Source of the DNA: Bacillota bacterium | GTDB lineage: Bacteria; Bacillota; Clostridia; Lachnospirales; Lachnospiraceae | Reading direction: 5' to 3' | Assembly: GCA_023409835.1 (NCBI GenBank) | Contig: JAEYQV010000103.1 | Coordinates: 1 to 7,810 of the forward strand | DNA length: 7,810 nucleotides | Shown: piece after piece, positions 1-6,710 of the stretch | How positions within the stretch are numbered: position 1 is the stretch's first letter | Layout: every line of letters begins with the position of its first letter | Notes under the pieces: model-generated | What the model saw: only the letters and a program-made list of their open reading frames with translations | Databases searched by the model: none | What the model was told of the DNA's origin: nothing | Program-made: the position numbers and the translations under genes

Positions 1-20
1 CCATTTCGCTGAATTACCTA

Positions 21-49
21 TTGTAATCATGAAATAGTTTAGGTACAAT
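21..49 (+). promoter_or_regulatory. Sigma-A type promoter upstream of comEA
   Basis: A TTGTAA hexamer at 21-26 and a TACAAT hexamer at 44-49 are separated by exactly 17 bases. They match the housekeeping -35 (4/6) and -10 (5/6) elements. Transcription would start near position 56 and give a leader of about 100 nt before comEA. This is the only good promoter before the run of five genes, so it probably drives the whole com/two-component cluster. The call rests on consensus matching only. Confidence 0.6.
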
Positions 50-66
50 AATTAATATATCATCAT

Positions 67-87
67 AAAAGTATAGAGGGTACTTTT
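67..87 (+). promoter_or_regulatory. Small AT-rich hairpin in the comEA leader
   Basis: AAAAGTA (67-73) and TACTTTT (81-87) are perfect 7-bp inverted arms around a 7-nt loop, followed by one more T. The element lies just downstream of the predicted transcription start. With only two strong pairs it is too weak to be a convincing intrinsic terminator. It could be a 5'-end stabilising hairpin, or chance in AT-rich DNA. Confidence 0.25.
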
Positions 88-156
88 TGAGTCTTCTGAT
101 ATAGTGCAGGAGGGCAGAACCGAGGTGCGGATCAGCCGGAAAGCATAGAATCGAGG

Positions 157-900
157 ATGATGATTATGAAAAAGAAATATATAGCAGTGATAATAACCTG
201 CGTGATACTGATTGCAGCAGGAATATGCTATTGCGTCTCTTACTTTGGAATGGGTACCACCATACCGGTGATTACCGATCTGGGTGGAGAAGGCACGGAA
301 AGCCCCGGGGTAAAAGTAAACTCCATAGCAGATCCCGGGATGGATACAGCAGCCACATCGGCTGTCGGAGCCTCCGGAACCGGTAACTCGCCGGACAAGC
401 CTGTAACAGAAGGCAGTTCGGAAGGGAAAGCGATCGAGGAGGATGAGGCAGCTTATCTCTATGTCCATCTTTGCGGTGCTGTGGAACACCCTTCTGTTTA
501 TCGGGCAGTGAAAGGGTCCAGGCTCGTGGAGATCATCGACCTGGCAGGCGGCCTGACTAAGGACGCCGCCGGAGATTATATTAATCAGGCAATGATAGTC
601 GAGGATGGTCAACGGATCTATATTCCGACCGGGGAGGAGGTACGAGAGCTTCCATCCGTGGATTATATCTCCGGAGGCAGTGAGAACAACCGGTCCGAGG
701 ATAGCGGGCTGATTGATATTAATGAGGCTGATAAAGAGGAGCTTATGAGTCTGCCGGGGATTGGACAGGCAAAGGCGGATAGCATTATTGAATACCGTAA
801 TGCCGGAGGAGGCTTTCAATCGATTGAAGATTTGATGAATGTTCCCGGAATTAAGGAGGGCTTGTTTCATCAGGTATCTTCTTATATAACAATAAAGTAA
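157..900 (+). CDS. comEA: ComEA-like competence DNA-binding protein (SLBB + HhH)
   Basis: This is a membrane-anchored DNA receptor of the ComEA type. In the family it binds incoming double-stranded DNA outside the membrane and hands it to the ComEC channel. The 247-residue product has a lysine start followed by one membrane segment (about residues 8-30), a low-complexity Gly/Ser/Thr/Pro linker (about 40-95), an SLBB-like domain (about 100-158, including YVHLCGAVEHPSVY and the DGQRIYIP segment), and a C-terminal tandem helix-hairpin-helix domain (about 186-247). The two hairpins are LPGIGQAKA at 199-207 and VPGIKEG at 229-235, as in ComEA and related HhH proteins. Three in-frame ATGs lie at 157, 160 and 166. 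The GAGG at 153-156 sits best (9 nt) before the ATG at 166, giving MKKKYIAV, so the true start may be three codons downstream. It is the first gene of the cluster that ends in comEC, which strongly supports the assignment. Confidence 0.9.
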   Translation: MMIMKKKYIAVIITCVILIAAGICYCVSYFGMGTTIPVITDLGGEGTESPGVKVNSIADPGMDTAATSAVGASGTGNSPDKPVTEGSSEGKAIEEDEAAYLYVHLCGAVEHPSVYRAVKGSRLVEIIDLAGGLTKDAAGDYINQAMIVEDGQRIYIPTGEEVRELPSVDYISGGSENNRSEDSGLIDINEADKEELMSLPGIGQAKADSIIEYRNAGGGFQSIEDLMNVPGIKEGLFHQVSSYITIK

Positions 901-975
901 CAAAGTTCTTTAGAAGTATAGATGGTTTATGGTATGTGAAACGTAGGGCAGGCCCTGGGCGGCCAGAATATGAAT

Positions 976-981
976 GAGGTG
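976..981 (+). promoter_or_regulatory. Ribosome binding site of the response regulator
   Basis: GAGGTG lies 5 nt upstream of the ATG at 987 and fixes that start. The preceding gap (901-975) holds a short GC-rich patch around 946-964 with small self-complementary elements but no T tract, so read-through from comEA is expected. Confidence 0.6.
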
Positions 982-986
982 AAGAA

Positions 987-1682
987 ATGGCAAAGAAAGT
1001 ACTTGTGGTAGATGATGAGAAGCTGATTGTGAAGGGAATCCGTTTCAGTCTGGAGCAGGATGGGATGGAAGTGGATTGCGCATATGACGGGGAAGAAGCC
1101 CTGGAGGCCGCAAGGAAAAAAGAGTATGATGTAGTGTTATTGGATGTCATGCTGCCAAAGCTGTCCGGCTTTGACGTATGCCAGCAGATACGTGAATTCT
1201 CCTCCATGCCGATCATTATGCTGACGGCTAAGGGAGATGATATGGATAAGATTCTGGGACTGGAATACGGAGCGGATGACTATATTACAAAGCCCTTTAA
1301 TATTCTTGAGGTGAAAGCCAGGATTAAGGCTATTATTCGCCGCAGCGGCAGGAATACTGTAGTGAATGAGGAGAGTAAGTCAATATCCTTTGGCGACATG
1401 AAGATTGACAGTGAAAATAAACGGGTTTACATTAGCGGTAAAGAGGTTAACCTTACTGCAAAGGAATTTGATCTGCTTGAGCTGCTGGTATTCAATCCTA
1501 ATAAGGTGTACAGCCGTGAGAATTTACTGAATATTGTCTGGGGCTATGACTATCCCGGAGATGTCAGAACAGTTGACGTGCACATCAGAAGACTGCGCGA
1601 AAAGATAGAAAGCAATCCAAGTGAACCGAAATATATACATACAAAATGGGGTGTCGGCTATTTTTTCCAAGATCAGGACTAA
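987..1682 (+). CDS. OmpR/PhoB-family response regulator
   Basis: This is a DNA-binding response regulator of a two-component system, 231 residues, the usual length for the family. The receiver domain spans about 1-118, with acidic pocket D9/D10, phospho-acceptor D53 (in LLDVMLP), switch threonine T80 (MLTAK) and conserved K102 (TKPF). The C-terminal winged-helix domain spans about 132-228 and includes the LTAKEFDLLELL segment, the recognition-helix region RTVDVHIRRLREKIE (about 194-208) and the terminal WGVGYFF wing. All catalytic residues are present, so it should be phosphorylated by the adjacent kinase and bind direct-repeat DNA sites. The target genes cannot be read from the sequence. It follows comEA by 86 nt and its end abuts or overlaps the kinase start, as in typical co-translated pairs. 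It resembles WalR/PhoP/ResD-type regulators, but I cannot assign a specific orthologue. Confidence 0.95.
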   Translation: MAKKVLVVDDEKLIVKGIRFSLEQDGMEVDCAYDGEEALEAARKKEYDVVLLDVMLPKLSGFDVCQQIREFSSMPIIMLTAKGDDMDKILGLEYGADDYITKPFNILEVKARIKAIIRRSGRNTVVNEESKSISFGDMKIDSENKRVYISGKEVNLTAKEFDLLELLVFNPNKVYSRENLLNIVWGYDYPGDVRTVDVHIRRLREKIESNPSEPKYIHTKWGVGYFFQDQD

Positions 1683-3096
1683 ACTACGTTTTTTAAATAG
1701 TATGAGAATCTACATGCTTCTGATTTGTATCGTGGTAGGTGTAGTTCCTCTGACTTTTTTTTCCTTGCTTTTACTGGATAATTATGAAGATAAGACGATC
1801 AACAAGCAGTTTACTGAGCTGCAGAACCAGGCAAATATGCTTGGAAATAGGATGCAGCAGACCGGATACCTGACCTTTGCGGAGGTACCGGAAATTGATG
1901 CGGATATCGCCAGGATAGCGGAGATATATCAGGGTAAAATCCTGATTATTAATAATAATCTGAATATTGTTAAAGATACGTATGGGCTGGAGACAGGTAA
2001 ATATCTGATTTCTGATGAGGTAATCCAATGCTTGAATAACGGAACCAAGAACAGGAATTATGATAGGAACAGCCATTATCTAAAAGTAACTTATCCAATC
2101 ACAGATAGTATGAACAAAAATATTATCGGTGTTATTGTCATGAATTCTTCTACCAAGGATGTACAAACCATCCTTGGTAGTCTGAAGCAGAGGGCTGTCC
2201 TGTTCTCTCTAACGCTTGCGGTTCTGATCGTAGTGTTTGCCATTTATTACTCACGAAAGCTTACCAAACCCCTAACCAGTGTTGTTAATTCCATTAACCG
2301 TGTTACAGAAGGCTATATGGATGAGAAGCTTTCTATCAAGGGCTATTATGAGGTGGAGAGGATATCCGATTCCTTTAACCAAATGGTAACCCGACTTCAG
2401 AAGCTGGAGAATTCCAGACAGGAATTTGTGTCCAATGTATCCCATGAATTAAAAACACCGATCACCTCGATTAAGGTTCTGGCGGATTCCCTGGTCATGC
2501 AGGGGGATGCACCGGTCGAGCTGTACCGGGAATTTCTTGTGGATATTACCGATGAGATCGAGCGGGAGAATAAGATCATTAACGATCTGCTGTCTCTTGT
2601 TAAGCTGGACAAGACCTCCGGTGATATGAATATATCCAGCATTAATATTAATGATCTGTTGGAACAGATTTTAAAACGTCTGCGACCGATTGCGAAGAAG
2701 AGAAATATCGAGATGATCTACGAGAGCTTCCGTCCCGTAATCGCAGAGGTAGACGAGGTTAAGCTATCATTGGCAATCTCAAATCTGATTGAGAATGCAA
2801 TTAAGTATAATGTGGATGACGGTTGGGTGCGGGTTTCACTTAATGCGGACCATAAGTATTTCTTTATCAAGGTAGCGGACTCCGGAATCGGAATTCCGGA
2901 GGAGGCACAGGACTTTATTTTTGAACGTTTTTATCGTGTTGATAAGGCGAGATCCCGGGAATCCGGCGGCACCGGTCTGGGACTGGCAATTACAAAGAAT
3001 GCCATACAGATGCATCGAGGTGCAATCAAGGTATATAGTAAGGAAGGAGAGGGAACCACCTTTAATGTCAGGATTCCCTTAAACTATATTGCATAG
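1651..3096 (+). CDS. HAMP-domain sensor histidine kinase
   Basis: This is the membrane sensor kinase partner of the preceding response regulator. Numbering from a GTG at 1621 (491 residues), it has a basic stretch (residues 17-29), membrane helix 1 (about 30-52), an extracytoplasmic sensor of about 140 residues, membrane helix 2 (about 192-210), a HAMP linker (about 211-264), and a HisKA domain with phospho-accepting H275 in SHELKTP. An HATPase_c domain follows, with N box SNLIENAIKYN (387-397), G1 DSGIGIP (420-426), F box FERFYRVDKARSR (434-446) and G2 GGTGLGLAI (449-457). All catalytic motifs are intact. The start is uncertain: in-frame GTG at 1621 and 1651 and ATG at 1702 are possible and none has a good Shine-Dalgarno sequence. 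I place it at 1651 because this keeps the basic residues before helix 1 and overlaps the regulator's end by 32 nt, which would allow translational coupling. The sensor domain shows no recognisable ligand-binding motif. Confidence 0.93.
   Translation: MSAIFSKIRTKLRFLNSMRIYMLLICIVVGVVPLTFFSLLLLDNYEDKTINKQFTELQNQANMLGNRMQQTGYLTFAEVPEIDADIARIAEIYQGKILIINNNLNIVKDTYGLETGKYLISDEVIQCLNNGTKNRNYDRNSHYLKVTYPITDSMNKNIIGVIVMNSSTKDVQTILGSLKQRAVLFSLTLAVLIVVFAIYYSRKLTKPLTSVVNSINRVTEGYMDEKLSIKGYYEVERISDSFNQMVTRLQKLENSRQEFVSNVSHELKTPITSIKVLADSLVMQGDAPVELYREFLVDITDEIERENKIINDLLSLVKLDKTSGDMNISSININDLLEQILKRLRPIAKKRNIEMIYESFRPVIAEVDEVKLSLAISNLIENAIKYNVDDGWVRVSLNADHKYFFIKVADSGIGIPEEAQDFIFERFYRVDKARSRESGGTGLGLAITKNAIQMHRGAIKVYSKEGEGTTFNVRIPLNYIA
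2150..2180 (+). repeat. Perfect 12-bp inverted repeat inside the kinase gene
   Basis: CTACCAAGGATG (2150-2161) and CATCCTTGGTAG (2169-2180) are exact reverse complements around the 7-nt loop TACAAAC. The repeat lies in the end of the extracytoplasmic sensor coding region, just before membrane helix 2, and encodes roughly STKDVQTILGS. As RNA it would form a stable stem-loop. Function unknown. Confidence 0.7.
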
Positions 3097-3114
3097 GCAG
3101 ACTTTTTAGGAACA

Positions 3115-3128
3115 GCACCCCTGGGTGC
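3115..3128 (+). promoter_or_regulatory. Short stem-loop between kinase and lipoprotein genes
   Basis: GCACC (3115-3119) and GGTGC (3124-3128) pair around CCTG in the 48-nt gap after the kinase. No T tract follows, so it is not a terminator. It lies just before the lipoprotein ribosome binding site (GGAGAA at 3135-3140) and could tune translation or mRNA processing. Confidence 0.3.
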
Positions 3129-3144
3129 CGGAATGGAGAATATC

Positions 3145-4077
3145 ATGAAGAAGCTGTTAGCATTCAGTCTTATGCTGATCGGTTTGATGTTAATACTGCC
3201 CGGCTGTGGCGGCGGTAAGGATGACGATAAGGGAAACCGAACGGCTGAATATAATATCTACTACCTCAACAGTAAAACCTCCGGTATTGTCAGCGAGAGC
3301 TACACACCGACCGGAACTACGAAGGAAGAGCTGGTGAAGGAGCTTTTGAATGCCCTTAAAACAGAGCCAAAGAATATAGTATACCGAAAAGCACTACCTG
3401 ACACAGTAACACTACGGGAATATGAAATCAGTGACGATGATGACGGACTGGTTTTAAACTTTGAAACGAATTACAAAGAATTAACCGGAGTTACGGAGGT
3501 TTTGTGCCGAGCTACCATTGTTAAAACTCTCTGCCAGATACCGGGAGTCGAATACATCAGCTTTAATGTGAATGGTCAGCCGCTGATTGATTCCAACAAC
3601 GTCAAGATCGGCTTAATGACTGCGGAGGACTTTATCGAGAACACCGGTGCAGAGACACAATATAAAGCAATGCTGTATTTTGGAGCTGCCGGGGGGAAAA
3701 CCCTGATTGCGTCTGAGGTATATCTCTATTATACCGGTAATGATTCAATTGAAGAGATGGTCATTAACCAGCTGATCAACGGACCGACAGAAATCGGAAT
3801 GTCGAATACCATACCTGAGGGTACAACCTTACTCAATGTGAATACCAGGGAAGGCATCTGCTATGTTGATTTTAATGAGAAATTTCTGGAGACCATACCG
3901 GAGATTTCACCGGAGGTAACAATCTATTCCGTAGTAAATTCCTTAGTTGAGCTGCCTGATGTCAATAAGGTTCAGTTCCAGATCAACGGAGCCCTGATTG
4001 AGACCTATCAGGATAACCTTCCGTTCAACGGCTTTTTTGAACGGAATCTGGATATCATTGAATTAGGCAGTAAATAA
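3145..4077 (+). CDS. GerMN-domain lipoprotein (two GerMN repeats)
   Basis: This is a predicted lipoprotein anchored to the outer face of the membrane. The start at 3145 (MKKLLAF, 310 residues) is preferred over the ATG at 3133 because GGAGAA at 3135-3140 is well spaced before it and it yields a standard signal peptide. A hydrophobic helix ends in the lipobox LPGC, with lipidated cysteine at residue 21, followed by a Gly/Lys/Asp-rich linker. Two GerMN-like modules follow, about residues 35-150 and 175-290. Each has the family pattern of a helix with K/NxLLN or xxLING, a segment of the P-x-G/D-T-x-L type, a strand with a V/L-x-F-N/D motif (LVLNFETNY; CYVDFNEKF), then a helix and a V-x-F-x-x-NG strand (YISFNVNGQPL; VQFQINGALI). 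GerMN proteins include Bacillus GerM, which works in spore envelope assembly, and actinobacterial LpqB, which is encoded beside a two-component system. Here, adjacency to the kinase suggests an accessory signalling or envelope role rather than sporulation. That is inference. Confidence 0.85.
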   Translation: MKKLLAFSLMLIGLMLILPGCGGGKDDDKGNRTAEYNIYYLNSKTSGIVSESYTPTGTTKEELVKELLNALKTEPKNIVYRKALPDTVTLREYEISDDDDGLVLNFETNYKELTGVTEVLCRATIVKTLCQIPGVEYISFNVNGQPLIDSNNVKIGLMTAEDFIENTGAETQYKAMLYFGAAGGKTLIASEVYLYYTGNDSIEEMVINQLINGPTEIGMSNTIPEGTTLLNVNTREGICYVDFNEKFLETIPEISPEVTIYSVVNSLVELPDVNKVQFQINGALIETYQDNLPFNGFFERNLDIIELGSK

Positions 4078-4114
4078 CACTGCCTGCAGTAAATAACACT
4101 GCCTGCAGTAAATA
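4068..4114 (+). repeat. 19-bp tandem repeat across the lipoprotein stop codon
   Basis: The unit CAGTAAATAACACTGCCTG occurs at 4068-4086 and 4087-4105, followed by a partial third copy CAGTAAATA at 4106-4114. The first copy contains the lipoprotein's last codons and its TAA stop (4075-4077). The first copy also forms an inverted repeat, AGGCAGT (4065-4071) with ACTGCCT (4079-4085) around AAATAAC. It looks like a replication-slippage duplication. No T tract follows, so it is not an obvious terminator. Confidence 0.85.
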
Positions 4115-4136
4115 GGAGATACAACCAACCGGTGAA

Positions 4137-4155
4137 GGGAGGTGGCCTGATGTGA
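4137..4155 (+). promoter_or_regulatory. Strong RBS with overlapping ATG-TGA start-stop and GTG start of comEC
   Basis: A strong Shine-Dalgarno GGGAGG (4137-4142) is followed after 7 nt by ATG (4150-4152), immediately stopped by TGA (4153-4155). The comEC reading frame starts with GTG at 4152-4154, 9 nt from the Shine-Dalgarno and overlapping this ATG by one base. No in-frame ATG exists near the beginning of comEC, so GTG is the supported start. Confidence 0.6.
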
Positions 4156-6539
4156 TAAAGAGACCGTTGGTTTGGATACTGGGGGCCTATCTGTGCGGAT
4201 TACTTCTGACCTGGTATCGTTTTCCCGGGAGGTTTCTACTACTTCTGTTCCTGATCAGCTGCATTCTGATCTATCTGATGCTGTACCGCTCGGATCAAAG
4301 ATATGTATGCCGTAAGGATGGATTTCTATGGACACTGCCTGCTGTCTTTGTTCTCGGTTGTTTATCCATGGGGGAAAGAATGAAGCTGCCGGCACCGGAG
4401 CAGGCCTTTGCAGAGGAGGCCAAGGTCATACTAACCGGTGAGGTTACCGATGTCGTAGAGAAGCAGAAGTACAGGGTACTATACCTTCATAATAACACAG
4501 TCACAATTGCCGGTGAATATTACCCGGTAGAAAATATTATGGTCTATTGTTCAGATTCTCAGAAATTTCGCTTCGGTAACCAGGTTACCGTCACAGGCTC
4601 TATTCAAAAATTCTCAGTTCCCACAAATCCCGGACAATTCAATGAACGGATGTATTATAGGATACAAAATATTGACTATAAGGTTATGGCAGAGGAGATA
4701 TGTATCACTAATTCCGATTGTAAGGTCTTCCCTCAGCTTTTAGAGGGAATTAAACAGAGGCTGCAAAATATATATGTGAGAATTCTTCCCGAGAGAGAAG
4801 CGGGAGCACTGACCGCTATGCTGCTGGGAGACAAATTTCTTCTGGATGAGGAGCTGGAGAAGCTTTATCAGGAGAATGGGATTTCCCACATCCTGGCCAT
4901 CTCAGGACTTCACATTTCCTTAATCGGTATCACACTCTACAGCCTTCTAAGAAAACTAAAAGCAGGCTTATGGACGGCAACCTTTGTTTCTATATCTATA
5001 ATCTTCTGTTATGGGATGCTTACTGATTTCAGCGTATCCACGAACCGGGCGGTGGTCATGTTCACCATTCTGTTGCTGGCAAGGGTCTTCGGTAAAACCT
5101 ATGATATGCTGTCAGCCCTGGCCTTCAGTGCTTTCTTAATTCTTCTGGATAATCCGCTTCAGCTGTTCTCGGCAGGCTTTCTTCTTTCCTTTGGTGCGGT
5201 TCTGGGGATCGCCCTCCTATTACCCTGTATGAAAGACTTGATAAAGCAACCTTCCTCTGTGGTCTATGGGGTTTTAGTCAGTATCAGCGCACAGCTTATG
5301 ACACTTCCGATGATACTTTATTATTTCTATCAACTCCCCGTATACAGTGTATTCGTCAATCTGATTATCCTGCCCTTCACCTCCGCTCTGGTACTGTCCG
5401 CCCTGGCAGCAGGAATTATTGGATGCTTCTGTCTTCCGGCAGGAGTGTTCCTGATCGGTGGAGCAGGCTATATACTAAAATTCTATGAATGGGTATGCAA
5501 GCTGGGCAGCAGACTTCCGGGGTATCTGTACACCACAGGAAGACCCGGTGGGTTGCGGATATTCATTTATGTAATTCTTATGGCTGTCTTCCTTCTGAGT
5601 TCGGGTAAGTATCGGAAGAAGAGACTGCTGCTCCTTCCGGTGTCCGCGGTTCTGTTGCTTCTGCTTCCGTTTCCGAATGCAGGCTTATCTATGACGATGC
5701 TGGAGGTTGGACAGGGGGAAGCAATCTTCTTGGAGAACGAAACGGGTACCACCTACCTGGTGGATGGGGGCAGCTCGGATATCGGTAAGGTTGGAACCTA
5801 CCGGCTTCAGCCATTCCTGTTATCCCGGGGAACTGACTGTATTGATTATGCCTTCGTAACCCATGCGGATCAGGACCATTGTAACGGTTTGATTGAGCTG
5901 CTGCAGGGGAGCCGGATACGAATAAAGCATATGGTATTACCCCGGCTTGAACTGGATAGTATCCGAGACCCCTATCAATCCAAGGACAGAAAATCAGCCG
6001 CTGACGCTTACCTATCCCTGGTTCAGATAGCAGAAGCTAAGAACATAGAAGTCCTATATATGAACGCCGGAGATCAGCTTGCGGACGGTAAGCTTACGGT
6101 ACAATGTCTGCATCCGGCGGCGGGCTTTCAATTTCTCTCAGACAATTCTTATTCGTCGGTACTCAGTATCAGCTATGGGGAATTTGATCTGTTGCTGACG
6201 GGGGACTTAGAGAGGGATGGAGAGAAGCTGGTAATGAAACGGCTTCTTGCAGCACGGCAGGGGATGGAAGACGGACTTCCTGCGGATTATGAGGTTCTAA
6301 AGATTGCCCATCATGGCTCCAGAAACTCAACCTATGAGGATTTTCTTGAGTTGATTCAGCCCGATTATGCATTGATCTCCTGCGGAAAGAAGAACCGATA
6401 CGGGCATCCTCATGAAGAGCTGCTGGACCGGCTTAACCGGATTGGAAGTGAGAGCTTAATTACCAGTGAACGCGGAGCCATAACAATCGTTACTGACGGG
6501 AAGGCTATGAAGATCAGTGAAACGAAAAAAATTCCTTAA
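4152..6539 (+). CDS. comEC: ComEC/Rec2 DNA translocation channel
   Basis: This is the polytopic membrane protein that forms the channel for single-stranded DNA uptake in natural transformation. It is 795 residues, full length for the family. N-terminal membrane helices (about 5-75) lead into a DUF4131/OB-like soluble region (about 85-190, with the PTNPGQFNERMYYR segment typical of the family). The Competence domain spans about 215-485 and contains the conserved GxLTAMLLGDK, the HILAISGLHISL helix (246-257), STNRA (296-300) and many membrane helices. A C-terminal metallo-beta-lactamase-like domain (about 512-785) carries VGQGEA (519-524), DGGSSDIG (538-545), the metal motif HADQDH (571-576), NS at 665-666, TGD (683-685) and AHHGS (719-723). 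The metal-binding motifs are intact, so the putative nuclease domain is probably functional. The start is the GTG at 4152 with a strong upstream Shine-Dalgarno. It ends the com cluster. Complete comEA and comEC suggest DNA uptake capability, though other com genes are outside the window. Confidence 0.96.
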   Translation: MIKRPLVWILGAYLCGLLLTWYRFPGRFLLLLFLISCILIYLMLYRSDQRYVCRKDGFLWTLPAVFVLGCLSMGERMKLPAPEQAFAEEAKVILTGEVTDVVEKQKYRVLYLHNNTVTIAGEYYPVENIMVYCSDSQKFRFGNQVTVTGSIQKFSVPTNPGQFNERMYYRIQNIDYKVMAEEICITNSDCKVFPQLLEGIKQRLQNIYVRILPEREAGALTAMLLGDKFLLDEELEKLYQENGISHILAISGLHISLIGITLYSLLRKLKAGLWTATFVSISIIFCYGMLTDFSVSTNRAVVMFTILLLARVFGKTYDMLSALAFSAFLILLDNPLQLFSAGFLLSFGAVLGIALLLPCMKDLIKQPSSVVYGVLVSISAQLMTLPMILYYFYQLPVYSVFVNLIILPFTSALVLSALAAGIIGCFCLPAGVFLIGGAGYILKFYEWVCKLGSRLPGYLYTTGRPGGLRIFIYVILMAVFLLSSGKYRKKRLLLLPVSAVLLLLLPFPNAGLSMTMLEVGQGEAIFLENETGTTYLVDGGSSDIGKVGTYRLQPFLLSRGTDCIDYAFVTHADQDHCNGLIELLQGSRIRIKHMVLPRLELDSIRDPYQSKDRKSAADAYLSLVQIAEAKNIEVLYMNAGDQLADGKLTVQCLHPAAGFQFLSDNSYSSVLSISYGEFDLLLTGDLERDGEKLVMKRLLAARQGMEDGLPADYEVLKIAHHGSRNSTYEDFLELIQPDYALISCGKKNRYGHPHEELLDRLNRIGSESLITSERGAITIVTDGKAMKISETKKIP

Positions 6540-6710
6540 TCACTATAAATCATAATGTAGAAATCTGGGCTTAATTGTGGTAAAATATAGAATAATGTAA
6601 GCCGATGGGCGAAGGGAAAGGTTTCTATTCTACTGTAATAAAATTACTTTGCAATCTCTTTAAAAAAGTGAAAACAAATATTAGGATAAGTCATTTGGAG
6701 AGTGAGAATT
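6540..6710. other. Intergenic gap after comEC
   Basis: These 171 bases are A/T-rich. They contain a possible promoter (6576-6586) and, near 6635-6647, a weak inverted repeat (GTAAT/ATTAC around three A residues). No convincing intrinsic terminator for comEC was found. The ribosome binding site of the next gene lies at its end. Confidence 0.5.
6576..6586 (+). promoter_or_regulatory. Candidate extended -10 promoter for the last gene
   Basis: TGTGGTAAAAT at 6576-6586 resembles an extended -10 element (TG-n motif plus TAAAAT, 5/6 to TATAAT). The region 17 bases upstream (TAGAAA) is a poor -35, which extended -10 promoters tolerate. It would give a leader of about 115 nt before the ATG at 6711 and make that gene a separate transcription unit from comEC. 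Confidence 0.4.

Noticed and set aside
52..903. Long open frame on the minus strand opposite comEA
   Set aside because: It mirrors a clearly homologous ComEA frame, has an odd Cys/His/Tyr-rich composition and no domain, so it is a shadow frame.
910..938. Possible internal promoter for the response regulator (TTAGAA ... TATGTG with a TATGG extended motif)
   Set aside because: Both hexamers match the consensus poorly, so it is not listed as a feature, although an internal promoter cannot be excluded.
944..966. GC-rich patch with GGGC/GCCC self-complementarity before the response regulator
   Set aside because: The possible stems are 4 bp with very short loops and lack a T tract. Not supportable as a terminator or riboswitch.
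4068..4114. Tandem repeat as a miniature CRISPR or integration-site iteron
   Set aside because: The units are directly abutting with no spacers and only two and a half copies. They include a stop codon and look like a slippage duplication.
6540..6660. Intrinsic terminator after comEC
   Set aside because: No GC-rich stem followed by a T run was found. The GTAAT/ATTAC element is only 5 bp and AT-rich.
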